Assembly (NCBI GenBank): GCA_015067525.1
Contig: SVMH01000003.1
Span: forward strand, 1 to 64,000
DNA: 64,000 nt
DNA from: Oscillospiraceae bacterium
GTDB lineage: Bacteria > Bacillota > Clostridia > Oscillospirales > Oscillospiraceae
Reading direction: 5' to 3'
Below the pieces are notes generated by a model. The model had not been told where the DNA came from. It ran no database searches and was given only the letters and a program-made list of their open reading frames with translations. Below are positions 20,078-28,679 of the stretch, one piece after another. A program made the translations under genes and the position numbers. Numbering within the stretch: position 1 is the stretch's first letter; each line of letters opens with the position of its first letter.

Positions 20078-20216
20078 CTCCTCCGCATGCAGCCACGAAG
20101 CCGGCACCCTCGCGGCACATGGATGATCCCTCTTAATGCTGCTCGGTTCCCCGCCTGACATGATTCGTGGGTATCCATTGCGCGAGACCGGCTCCGCAGC
20201 TGCATGCGGAGGAGAA
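20076..20216 (-). ncRNA. ffs: Signal recognition particle RNA (4.5S/scRNA-type)
   Basis: Minus strand ...TGTCAGGCGGGGAACCGAGCAGCATTAAG... (SRP RNA helix 8 core), arms TTCTCCTCCGCATGCAG/CTGCATGCGGAGGAGAA pair perfectly over 17 bp; upstream of dnaX as in many Firmicutes. Confidence 0.92.
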
Positions 20217-20270
20217 GTCGTACAATGATTTTACTATAAATTATTCCCTTTGGCAACAACAAAATGCGCC

Positions 20271-20816
20271 TTAAAAGGGTTTGCTCTGGTCAATGAGCAT
20301 CTGCTGATAGGCCTTGCGGGTCTTATGGATGGCCACCAGGAACACGATGCCGGCCACGGCGGCCACCAGGGCGCAGACGACGGCCACCACGGGCACGATC
20401 AGCAGCACATTGGCGGCGATGGTGGCGACGGCCACGACCTTCCACACACGGCGCAGGTAGGCCGAGCACAGGTCATAGTTGCGGCGCATCTCCATATTGG
20501 TGATGGCGTCGATGATCAGCATGCTGACGTACAGGTTCAGGCAGGTGGCGGTCAGCCCCAGGACCCAGCTGAGGATGCCCAGATTGGCGCCGATGCCCAG
20601 AAGATCCATCAGCCACAGAATGCCGGTATACACGGCAAGGCCGACGCAGAAGGGGCGGGGCTTCTGGAAGAGCTCACTTTCGCTTTCCAGCTCGTTGCAG
20701 GCGGCGTACAGCAGGATAAAGCCCACCCAGTCCGGCAGCAGCTGTAAAGACGAGGCGTCCATATTCACGCTGAAATTCAGAAACAGGAAGAAAAATCCCC
20801 AAAACAGTTTGTTCAT
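20271..20816 (-). CDS. Hypothetical multi-pass membrane protein
   Basis: ORF with RBS AGGAGGGC and TTGACG-N18-TATCAT promoter; several TM segments; family not recognised. Confidence 0.75.
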   Translation of the reverse strand: MNKLFWGFFFLFLNFSVNMDASSLQLLPDWVGFILLYAACNELESESELFQKPRPFCVGLAVYTGILWLMDLLGIGANLGILSWVLGLTATCLNLYVSMLIIDAITNMEMRRNYDLCSAYLRRVWKVVAVATIAANVLLIVPVVAVVCALVAAVAGIVFLVAIHKTRKAYQQMLIDQSKPF

Positions 20817-20873
20817 GGTCAGCCCTCCTTTTTTGGTGGGGATATGATATCACGTCGGTGACGTTTACGTCAA

Positions 20874-20888
20874 GCAACTTGAAGTTGC
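20874..20888. promoter_or_regulatory. Dyad immediately upstream of -35 of 20271-20816 gene
   Basis: GCAACTT-G-AAGTTGC perfect 7-bp dyad abutting TTGACG (minus strand). Confidence 0.4.
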
Positions 20889-20991
20889 ACCGAAAATTTA
20901 CATTTGCGCCCTTGCATTTTGCCAAAAAAGGTCTATCATATATCATGAATGAATATGTTCTGCCATTGGCAGAGGAAAAGAAGGGTTATTT

Positions 20992-22158
20992 ATGACGAAA
21001 ATTGATATTATTTCCGGTTTTTTGGGTGCAGGTAAGACCACCCTCATCAAAAAGCTGCTGGCGGAGGCCTACGCAGGCGAGAAGCTGGTGCTCATCGAAA
21101 ACGAGTTTGGCGAGATCAGCATCGACGGCGGCTTTTTGAAAGAGAGCGGCGTGCAGGTGAGCGAAATGTCCTCCGGCTGCATCTGCTGCTCTCTGGTGGG
21201 CGACTTCGGCGAGGCGCTGAAGGAGGTCTATGAGCAGTTCCATCCTGATCGCATCCTCATCGAGCCCTCCGGCGTGGGCAAGCTGAGCGACGTGATCGTG
21301 GCGGTGCAGGACACCGTCAAGGATGTGCCGGAGATGGTGCTCAACTCCTTTGTCACGGTGGCGGATGCCTCCAAGGTGAAGGTGTATATGAAGAACTTCG
21401 GCGAGTTCTACAACAACCAGATCGAGTCTGCCGGCACCATCATCCTCAGCCGCACCCAGAAGCTGAGCCAGGAGAAGCTGGAGGCCGCCGTTGCCCTGCT
21501 GCGTGAGAAGAATGCAGACGCCGCCATCCTGACCACCCCGTGGGATCAGCTGGACGGCAAGACCATTCTGGCCGCCGTGGAGAAGGTGTCTCTGGCGGAC
21601 GAGCTCCTTGCCCACATGCGCCGCGAGCACGAAGAGCACGAGCATCACCACCATCACGAGCACGGTGAGGACTGCACCTGCGGCTGCCACGACCACGATC
21701 ACGAGCACCATCATCACCACGATGAGGAGTGCTGCCATGAACACCATGAGCATCATGACCATGACGAATGCTGCCATGAGCACCATGACCATGAGCATGA
21801 GCACCATCACGAGCATCATCACCACGAGCATGATGAGCATTGCACCTGCGGCTGCCACGACCATGACCACCACCATCATCACGCCGATGAGGTGTTCACC
21901 AGCTGGGGCGCGGAGACGGTGAAGGTGTTCACCCAGAGCGAGATCGAGCGCATCCTGACCGCGCTGGACAGCGGTGAATACGGCGCCATCCTGCGTGCCA
22001 AGGGCATCGTGTCCGCCGAGGGCGGCAAGTGGCTGCACTTTGACTATGTGCCCGAGGAGCACGAGGTGCGCTTCGGCAGCGCCGACTACACCGGCCGACT
22101 GTGCGTCATCGGCTCCCAGCTCCGCGAGCACGAGCTGCACCATCTCTTTGGCCTGTAA
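20992..22158 (+). CDS. COG0523 (CobW/ZNG1-type) GTPase metallochaperone with large His/Cys-rich insert
   Basis: GFLGAGKTTLIKKLL Walker A, SSGCICCSL (CxCC), long H/E/D/C-rich segment with duplicated CTCGCHDHDH, CobW C-terminal domain. Confidence 0.93.
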   Translation: MTKIDIISGFLGAGKTTLIKKLLAEAYAGEKLVLIENEFGEISIDGGFLKESGVQVSEMSSGCICCSLVGDFGEALKEVYEQFHPDRILIEPSGVGKLSDVIVAVQDTVKDVPEMVLNSFVTVADASKVKVYMKNFGEFYNNQIESAGTIILSRTQKLSQEKLEAAVALLREKNADAAILTTPWDQLDGKTILAAVEKVSLADELLAHMRREHEEHEHHHHHEHGEDCTCGCHDHDHEHHHHHDEECCHEHHEHHDHDECCHEHHDHEHEHHHEHHHHEHDEHCTCGCHDHDHHHHHADEVFTSWGAETVKVFTQSEIERILTALDSGEYGAILRAKGIVSAEGGKWLHFDYVPEEHEVRFGSADYTGRLCVIGSQLREHELHHLFGL

Positions 22159-22170
22159 GGAGAACATTCC

Positions 22171-23100
22171 ATGGATATTCCTGTTTATCTCATTGCCGGA
22201 TTTTTGGATGCCGGCAAGACCAATTTCATCAACGGCGTCTTGCAGGACGGCTTTGCCCGGGAGGATAGGACGCTCCTCATCTGCTGCGAAGAGGGCGAGG
22301 AGGAGTACTATCCCAACGTGCTGAGCAACGTCTTTACCACCACGGTGGAGGATTTTGAGGAGCTGACTCCCGCCTACTTCAAGAAGCTGGAGAAGATGTA
22401 CAAGCCCCAACAGGTCATCATCGAGTATAACGGCATGTGGAACATCGAAAAGCTGTACCGCGAGCTGCTGCCCGCCAACTGGATCCTCTATCAGATCATG
22501 ACGCTGGTGGACGCCCGCACCTTTGAGATGTACGCCAAGAACATGGGCCAGCTGATGATGGAGAAGATCATGGCGGCCGATATGCTGATCTTCAACCGCT
22601 GCAACGCAGAACTCCGTGCCGCGCTGCGCAGCCGCAATCTCCGCATGGTGAACCGCCGCGCCGATATTTATCTGGAGAACGAGGACGGCACCAGCGAGGA
22701 ATACGTCACCGAGGATATGGCGCCCTTTGACCTGTCTTCCGGCCATCTGGACGTGCCGGACGAGGATTACGGCGTGTGGTACGTGGACATGATGGATGCG
22801 CCCCAGCGCTACAACGGCCTGACGGTGAAGTTCAAGGCCATCATGTGCCACTCCAAGAAGTATAAGGGCGTCCACTGCCCCGGCCGCTTTGCCATGGTGT
22901 GCTGCGAGGACGACATGCAGTTCTTGGCGCTGGTGTGCAAGGGCGAAGGACTGGAGAAGTTCAAGGATCGCGCGTGGGTGGAGATCACCGCCACGGTGAA
23001 AAAGGAGTTCGACCGCGCTTACGAGGCGGAGGGCCCCGTGCTGTACGTCAGCGAGATCCATCCCTGCGAAAAGCCGAAAGAGGAAGTTGTCAGCTTCTGA
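22171..23100 (+). CDS. CobW-like GTPase with YcgQ/TIGR03943-like C-terminal domain
   Basis: VYLIAGFLDAGKTNFINGVLQDGF; C-terminal FKAIMCHSKKYKGVHCPGRFAMVCCEDDMQFLALVCKG. Confidence 0.82.
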   Translation: MDIPVYLIAGFLDAGKTNFINGVLQDGFAREDRTLLICCEEGEEEYYPNVLSNVFTTTVEDFEELTPAYFKKLEKMYKPQQVIIEYNGMWNIEKLYRELLPANWILYQIMTLVDARTFEMYAKNMGQLMMEKIMAADMLIFNRCNAELRAALRSRNLRMVNRRADIYLENEDGTSEEYVTEDMAPFDLSSGHLDVPDEDYGVWYVDMMDAPQRYNGLTVKFKAIMCHSKKYKGVHCPGRFAMVCCEDDMQFLALVCKGEGLEKFKDRAWVEITATVKKEFDRAYEAEGPVLYVSEIHPCEKPKEEVVSF

Positions 23101-23106
23101 AATACA

Positions 23107-23140
23107 GAAAAAACGGACTGCGTTTGCAGTCCGTTTTTTT
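23107..23140. terminator. Terminator
   Basis: AAACGGACTGC-GTTT-GCAGTCCGTTTTTTT. Confidence 0.9.
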
Positions 23141-23141
23141 G

Positions 23142-23924
23142 TCAAATACTGTGGTATTCGTAGAGACGGTAGAGCTTTTGGGCCATCTTTCCGGCGTACA
23201 GCTTGCGGAAGACGGCTTTTTCCCTGCCCTGCAGCCGGTCGATTATGTGCTGCGGTGTCATGTCGTGCTGGCGCACAAAGGCGAGGCCGCTGACGGTCAG
23301 GTCCGCGGGGTAGTCCACGCCGTAGACCTGCGTGACGCCCACATCGTTGATGGGGTTTTTGTAGCGGCTCAGCTTGGCGGCCAGCGTGCTGTAGCAGTCC
23401 GTCAGCAGTGCCACTTCTTCGAAGTGTTCGCACAGGGCGGTGAGAAGAGCCGTGCGCTCGCGGGCGGTGAGGTACATACTGATACCCTCCATCACCACGA
23501 TGGCCTGCTTGCTGTCGATGCCGTCCAGCCAATCCGCTGCGCGCACGTCGGCGCTTATCATGCGGTAGGTGTCGGTCTCGGCGTAGTAGCGGCGGCGCTG
23601 CTCGATGACGGCGGGGAAGTCCACGTCGTACCACCGGCGACCTTCGCCGCCCACGCGCAGGACGCGGCTGTCCATGCCGCAGCCGATGTGCAGGATCACC
23701 GCGTCGGGGAGCGCTGCCATCTGCATGCGCACCCAGCCGTCAAACACCGCGGCGCGCATGCCCATGTAGTAGGCCAGCCACTTGGAGGCGGATTTTCCTT
23801 TGAGGGGGAAGCCCTCCGCGGCCCAGATCTCCTCAGCCTTGGGGTCGTGGAGGAAGAGGCCTTTCCGGCTGACCAGCGCCTTGCCGTACAGGGGGATATA
23901 CAGGGTTTTGTTGACGCTGTCCAT
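23142..23924 (-). CDS. Class I SAM-dependent methyltransferase (LCMT/PPM1-like)
   Basis: DAVILHIGCGMDSRVLRVGGEGRRWYDVDFPAVIEQRRRYY. Confidence 0.88.
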   Translation of the reverse strand: MDSVNKTLYIPLYGKALVSRKGLFLHDPKAEEIWAAEGFPLKGKSASKWLAYYMGMRAAVFDGWVRMQMAALPDAVILHIGCGMDSRVLRVGGEGRRWYDVDFPAVIEQRRRYYAETDTYRMISADVRAADWLDGIDSKQAIVVMEGISMYLTARERTALLTALCEHFEEVALLTDCYSTLAAKLSRYKNPINDVGVTQVYGVDYPADLTVSGLAFVRQHDMTPQHIIDRLQGREKAVFRKLYAGKMAQKLYRLYEYHSI

Positions 23925-23936
23925 GGGAGTCCTTTC

Positions 23937-23969
23937 TTACAGCCAGCTGCTGTCGAAGCCGTAGGGGAG
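23937..23969 (-). repeat. 33-bp direct repeat, vestigial copy of cdd 3' end
   Basis: TTACAGCCAGCTGCTGTCGAAGCCGTAGGGGAG identical to 24396-24428. Confidence 0.95.
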
Positions 23970-23972
23970 GGG

Positions 23973-24377
23973 TCAACCTTCTACCACGTAGACAAACTCG
24001 CGGCTGTTGCGAAAGTCTTCTGCGTGGCAATAGGGGGGTTCCCCCGGCCAGTCTTGGTGAAAACGGATAATAAAAGAATCGCTTATAGTGGCAAACACCT
24101 TGAAATGCTTGTGGGGATAATCGTGTTTCAGCACTTTGAGGAGAGTTTGCGCAATTTGTTGGGCGATGGGTTTTAGGGCGGCTATTTCGTCTTTGTGAAC
24201 ACTGCTCAGGAGATGGATATGATTACAGGAGGATTCAAACTCTGTTTTGTCTGCAATTTGTGGCGGTAAGTCGCTGCAGGAATTGCGCAATACAACATAT
24301 TCGTTCCCCACCGAGTCTGTAAGTGTTTGAAAGAGAAAGAGCGCAGAAAAATTCTGCAGATATTCAATGCGCCTCAT
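23973..24377 (-). CDS. Hypothetical 134-aa protein in lower-GC insertion
   Basis: ORF MRRIEYLQNFSALFLFQTLTDSVGNEYVVLRNSC...; RBS-like AAAGAGGG; stop abuts the repeat at 23937-23969. Confidence 0.7.
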   Translation of the reverse strand: MRRIEYLQNFSALFLFQTLTDSVGNEYVVLRNSCSDLPPQIADKTEFESSCNHIHLLSSVHKDEIAALKPIAQQIAQTLLKVLKHDYPHKHFKVFATISDSFIIRFHQDWPGEPPYCHAEDFRNSREFVYVVEG

Positions 24378-24395
24378 AGGACCCTCTTTAAGGAT

Positions 24396-24428
24396 TTACA
24401 GCCAGCTGCTGTCGAAGCCGTAGGGGAG
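24396..24428 (-). repeat. 33-bp direct repeat, functional cdd 3' end
   Basis: Encodes LPYGFDSSWL-stop; identical to 23937-23969. Confidence 0.95.
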
Positions 24429-24785
24429 CAGCTCCTTCAGGGTGAAGTGCTTGGCCTCGCCCTTGCCGTTGAGGCAGATGACCTCCAGATCGGGAGCAAA
24501 CTCCTGCATCACCTGACGGCACACGCCGCAGGGCACGCAGTAATCCTCGCTGCGTCCGGCGATGACGATGCGCTTGAAATCGCGGTAGCCCTCGCTGACA
24601 GCCTTGAAAATGGCGGTGCGCTCGGCGCAGATGGTGGGGGTATAAGAGGCGTTTTCAATGTTGCAGCCGGTGAACACGGTGCCGTCGGCGCACTCCAGCG
24701 CGGCGCCCACGGGGAAGTGGGAGTAGGGGATGTAGGCGCGGTCCAGCATTTCAACGGCCTTTTGGCACAGTTCCTTTTCGGTCAT
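24396..24785 (-). CDS. cdd: Cytidine deaminase
   Basis: GCNIENASYTPTICAERTAIFKAVSEG...PCGVCRQVMQEF; RBS AGGAGG. Confidence 0.95.
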   Translation of the reverse strand: MTEKELCQKAVEMLDRAYIPYSHFPVGAALECADGTVFTGCNIENASYTPTICAERTAIFKAVSEGYRDFKRIVIAGRSEDYCVPCGVCRQVMQEFAPDLEVICLNGKGEAKHFTLKELLPYGFDSSWL

Positions 24786-24817
24786 ATTTTGTTCCTCCTT
24801 GTGGGGATTTTGTGGAT

Positions 24818-24850
24818 AAAAGGCGGCAGAAAAGTACTCTGCCGCCTTTT
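24818..24850. terminator. Hairpin/terminator upstream of cdd
   Basis: AAAGGCGGCAGA-AAAGTAC-TCTGCCGCCTTTT. Confidence 0.7.
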
Positions 24851-24936
24851 ATTGTACGGGATAAAGGGTGCTGCGTCAAGAGAAAGAGAGACTGAGAAGT
24901 GATAAGAGAGGCATTGCTTAGGGGAAAGCACTAAAA

Positions 24937-25065
24937 ATTAAATCCATTTTTCACCGTGGCGTGTACGTGGCGAAAAATACTTCTCAGCTTGCAAACGTGC
25001 GAGCAACGCGAGTGCGCTGCAGCAAGCTGCAAATCTCAAAAATGAAAGCTCGTTTTCATTTTTGA
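24937..25065 (-). repeat. Structured repeat element, copy B (directly 3' of ABC exporter gene)
   Basis: Shares loops and spacers with copy A; stems AGCTTGC/GCAAGCT, TTTTTCGCC/GGTGAAAAA (minus strand, one G-U), TCAAAAATGAAA/TTTCATTTTTGA. Confidence 0.75.
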
Positions 25066-25066
25066 C

Positions 25067-26950
25067 TCAGGAAAGTTCCGCCTGACCGGTGTAGAGCTGA
25101 TAGTACTTGCCGCGCTGGGCGATCAGGTCGTCGTGGTCGCCGCGCTCAATGATGCGGCCCTGCTCCAGCACCATGATGGCCTGAGAGTTGCGCACGGTGG
25201 ACAGGCGGTGGGCGATGACGAACACGGTGCGCTCCTCCATCAGCGAGTCCATGCCCTCTTCGATCAGCTTTTCCGTGCGGGTGTCGATGGAGGAGGTGGC
25301 TTCGTCCAGGATCAGCACCGGCGGGTCGGACACGGCGGCACGGGCAATGGCCAGCAGCTGCCGCTCGCCCTGACTGAGGCTGCCGCCGTCGCCGGTGATG
25401 ACAGTGTCGTAGCCCTGGGGCAGGTGGCGGATGAAGGTGTCGGCGTTGGCCAGTTTGGCGGCGGCGCGGATCTCCTCGTCGGTGGCGTCCAGCTTGCCGT
25501 AGCGGATGTTGTCGGCAATGGTGCCGGTGAAGAGGTGGGTGTCCTGCAGCACCACGCCGAGAGAACGGCGCAGGGAGTCCTTGGCGATCTCCGTTACGTC
25601 GATGCCGTCGTAGGTGATGGTGCCGGACTGGATGTCGTAAAAGCGGTTGATGAGGTTGGTGATGGTGGTTTTGCCGGCGCCGGTGGAGCCCACAAAGGCG
25701 ATCTTCTGGCCGGGCTTTGCGTACAGGGAGATGTTGTGCAGCACCGTTTTTTCATCGGTGTAGCCGAAGGTGACATCGTGGAAGCGGACGTCGCCCCGCA
25801 GCTCCACCAGCTCACCGTCGGGCCGCTTCCATGCCCAGTGGCCGGTGCGGCGCTCCGTTTCGGTGAGGGCGGTGCCGTTTTTCTCCACCCGGACGAGGAC
25901 GGTTTTGCCCTCATCGGTTTCGGGTTTGGCGTCCATCACGGCAAAGATGCGCTCGGCGCCCGCCATGGAGGCCAGCAGCACGTTGATCTGCTGGCTGATC
26001 TGGCCGATGGGCTGGGAGACCTGCTTGACATAGAGAAGGTAGGCGCCCAGCGAGCCCACATCGAACACGCCGCCGATGGACAGAAGTCCGCCCACGCAGC
26101 AGGTGACGGCGTAGTTGATGCGCGACAGGTTACCCATAGCCGGCATCATGGAGCCGGCGTAGGTCTGGGCCAGGGTGGCGGCATCGCGGTAAGCGGTGTT
26201 GAGCTGGGCGAACTCACGGATGGACTTCTGCTCGTGGTTGAAGACCTTGATGACCTTCTGGCCGTCGATCATCTCCTCAATATAGCCGTTCAGTGCGCCC
26301 AGCGCCGCTTGCTGGCGGCGGAAGTTGGTGCGGCTTTTGCCGCCGATGACCTTGACGATCATAAACATCATGGCGAGGAAGGCGAAGGAGATCAGCGTCA
26401 GCTGCCAGTTGAGCACCAGCATCATGATCACGGTGCAGAAAAAGGTCAGCGTGTTGGAGATGACGCTGGCAAAGCTGGAGTTGATCATCTCGGACACGGT
26501 GTCGATGTCGTTGGTGAAGCGGCTCATGAGGTCGCCGGACTGGTGGGTGTCAAAATAGCCGATGGGCAGCTCCTGCAGCTTGTCAAACAGATCCTGCCGC
26601 AGCTTTGCCACCGTCTTTTGGGAGATGCGCACCATGATGCGCGAATAGGTGTAGGAGCAGCCTGCGCTCAAAGCGAAGCAGCCGAAGAGCAGGGCGCACA
26701 TCTTCAAAAGACCGGAGAAGTTGCCGGGGATGATATAGTTGTTGATGATGGGCTTCATGAGGTAGCTGCTGGCCACGCTGGCCAGTGAGCTGACCACAAG
26801 ACACGCCGCTACCAGCAAAAGCAGCAGCTTGTACTGGCTGATATAGCCCACAAGGCGCATGATGGTGCCCTTCAGGTCACCGGGGCGCTGATAGCCGTGG
26901 CCCTGACGGCCGCCGGGGCGGCCCTGAGGTGCTTTGGGTGCGTTAGCCAT
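25067..26950 (-). CDS. ABC exporter, fused permease/ATP-binding protein (multidrug type)
   Basis: TM domain plus GSTGAGKTTITNLINRFYD, LSQGERQLLAIARA; overlaps partner. Confidence 0.95.
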   Translation of the reverse strand: MANAPKAPQGRPGGRQGHGYQRPGDLKGTIMRLVGYISQYKLLLLLVAACLVVSSLASVASSYLMKPIINNYIIPGNFSGLLKMCALLFGCFALSAGCSYTYSRIMVRISQKTVAKLRQDLFDKLQELPIGYFDTHQSGDLMSRFTNDIDTVSEMINSSFASVISNTLTFFCTVIMMLVLNWQLTLISFAFLAMMFMIVKVIGGKSRTNFRRQQAALGALNGYIEEMIDGQKVIKVFNHEQKSIREFAQLNTAYRDAATLAQTYAGSMMPAMGNLSRINYAVTCCVGGLLSIGGVFDVGSLGAYLLYVKQVSQPIGQISQQINVLLASMAGAERIFAVMDAKPETDEGKTVLVRVEKNGTALTETERRTGHWAWKRPDGELVELRGDVRFHDVTFGYTDEKTVLHNISLYAKPGQKIAFVGSTGAGKTTITNLINRFYDIQSGTITYDGIDVTEIAKDSLRRSLGVVLQDTHLFTGTIADNIRYGKLDATDEEIRAAAKLANADTFIRHLPQGYDTVITGDGGSLSQGERQLLAIARAAVSDPPVLILDEATSSIDTRTEKLIEEGMDSLMEERTVFVIAHRLSTVRNSQAIMVLEQGRIIERGDHDDLIAQRGKYYQLYTGQAELS

Positions 26951-28679
26951 CGATGCTCACCCCTTCCTGCTGAGACTGGTATACCTCGCGGTAAATGGCG
27001 TTGGTTTGCAGAAGCTCCTCATGGGTGCCGCAGCCGTCGATGCGTCCGTCGTCCATGATGATAATGAGGTCGGCGTCCATCACGGAGGTGACGCGCTGGG
27101 CGATGATGAGCTTGGTGGCGCCGGGCAGCGTGTCGCGCAGGGCGGCGCGGATCTTGGCGTCGGTGGCGGTGTCCACGGCGGAGGTGGAGTCGTCCAGAAT
27201 CAAAATCTTCGGCTTGCGCAGGATGGCCCGGGCGATGCAAAGGCGCTGCTTCTGGCCGCCGGATACGTTGGTGCCGCCCTGCTCGATGTAGGTGTCGTAG
27301 CCGTCGGGCATGGCGGAGATGAACTCGTCGGCGCAGGCGATGCGGCAGGCCTCCGCGATCTCCTCGTCGGTAGCCTCGGCGTTGCCCCAGCGCAGGTTAT
27401 CCCGAACGGTGCCGGAGAAGAGGGTGTTCTTCTGCAGCACCATGGCGCAGGCCTCGCGCAGGTTTTCCATGGTGTAGTCCTTCACGTTGCGGCCGCCCAC
27501 ATACACGGCGCCCTCCGTGGCCTCATAGAGGCGGGGGATCAGGCTGACCAGCGTGGTTTTGGCACTGCCGGTGCCGCCCAGGATGCCCACCGTCATGCCG
27601 GATTCGATGGTGAGGTTGATGTCCTCCAGATTCCACGCGTCGGTGGAGGCGTGGTAGCGGAAGTTGACGTTTTCAAAGCGGATGGAGCCGTCGGCCACTT
27701 CCAGAACGGGATCAGCGGCTGCGTCGGTGATCTCCGGCTGTTCGTCCAGCACCTCCACGATGCGCTTGCCGCAGGCGATGGAGCGGGTGAGCATCATCAT
27801 CACCATGGACACCATCATGAGGGACATGAGGATCTCGGAGACGTAGGTGAAAAAGGCAATCAGGTCGCCGGAGAGCATGGAGCCTTCAAAGACATAGTGG
27901 CCGCCGATCCACATCACGGCGGTGATGGTGCCGCCCATCAGCAGCATCATAATGGGCATGAAGGTCACCACAAAGCCGAAGGCCTGCTCGGCCATGGTGC
28001 GCAGCTTATTGCTGCGCTGGGCGAACTTCTTCTTCTCCTCGTCCTCGCGGACGTAGGACTTCACCACGCGGATGGCGCCTAAGTTCTCCTGTACCACCAG
28101 ATTCAGATCGTCGGTGGCTCGCTGCAGGGAGGTGAAGTAGGGTCCCACCTTCCGGATCACCAGCACCACGGCGACCATCAGCAGGGGGATCACCACCAGA
28201 AACACGCGGCTCAGGCGCAGGGAAATGGTGAGGGCCATCACCAGCGCGGTGATGAGCATGGACGGGGCGCGGACAAACATGCGCATGCCCATCATCAGCG
28301 TCACCTGCACGCTGGCTACGTCGTTGGTCAGTCGGGTGATGAGGGAGGCGGTGGAGAAGCGCTCAATGTTGCTGAAGGAGAACTGCTGCACCTTCTCGTA
28401 TTCCGCCCGGCGCAGGTTGGCGCCAAAGCCCATGCCGGCCTTGGCGGCCAGCGCTGCGGCGCCCACGCCGCAGCCCAGTGCCAGCAGCGCCATGACGATC
28501 ATCTTCATGCCGGTGGCCAGAATATAGGCCCGGTCACCGGTCTCGATGCCGAAGTTGACAATGTCGCTCATGGCCAGCGGCAGCAGCAGCTCCAGCACCG
28601 CCTCGCCGGCTGAGCAGAGGACACCCAGCACGATAAAGTGCCGGTAGCCCTTGGTATAGGGGAAGAGTTTTCGGATCAC
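26943..28679 (-). CDS. ABC exporter, fused permease/ATP-binding protein (partner)
   Basis: GGTGSAKTTLVSLIPRLYEATEG, VSGGQKQRLCIARAIL. Confidence 0.95.
   Translation of the reverse strand: MIRKLFPYTKGYRHFIVLGVLCSAGEAVLELLLPLAMSDIVNFGIETGDRAYILATGMKMIVMALLALGCGVGAAALAAKAGMGFGANLRRAEYEKVQQFSFSNIERFSTASLITRLTNDVASVQVTLMMGMRMFVRAPSMLITALVMALTISLRLSRVFLVVIPLLMVAVVLVIRKVGPYFTSLQRATDDLNLVVQENLGAIRVVKSYVREDEEKKKFAQRSNKLRTMAEQAFGFVVTFMPIMMLLMGGTITAVMWIGGHYVFEGSMLSGDLIAFFTYVSEILMSLMMVSMVMMMLTRSIACGKRIVEVLDEQPEITDAAADPVLEVADGSIRFENVNFRYHASTDAWNLEDINLTIESGMTVGILGGTGSAKTTLVSLIPRLYEATEGAVYVGGRNVKDYTMENLREACAMVLQKNTLFSGTVRDNLRWGNAEATDEEIAEACRIACADEFISAMPDGYDTYIEQGGTNVSGGQKQRLCIARAILRKPKILILDDSTSAVDTATDAKIRAALRDTLPGATKLIIAQRVTSVMDADLIIIMDDGRIDGCGTHEELLQTNAIYREVYQSQQEGVSIDG

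Noticed and set aside
21620-21890. CAC/CAT-rich tract as possible CRISPR or satellite repeat
   Set aside because: Stays in frame within the GTPase gene and lacks regular repeat-spacer periodicity; encodes a His-rich metal-binding segment.
20986-23634. 882-aa minus-strand ORF
   Set aside because: Antisense to the two COG0523 GTPases; the runs of V/M/L are the reverse complement of the His-rich codons.
23937-24428. IS-type transposition as cause of the 33-bp duplication
   Set aside because: No transposase, no terminal inverted repeats seen, and 33 bp is far longer than usual target-site duplications; recombination or cassette insertion fits better.
24930-25066. Structured repeat B as a simple terminator of the ABC exporter
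   Set aside because: Its first hairpin could terminate, but the conserved downstream hairpins and the shared sequence with 19947-20077 are not explained by a terminator alone.
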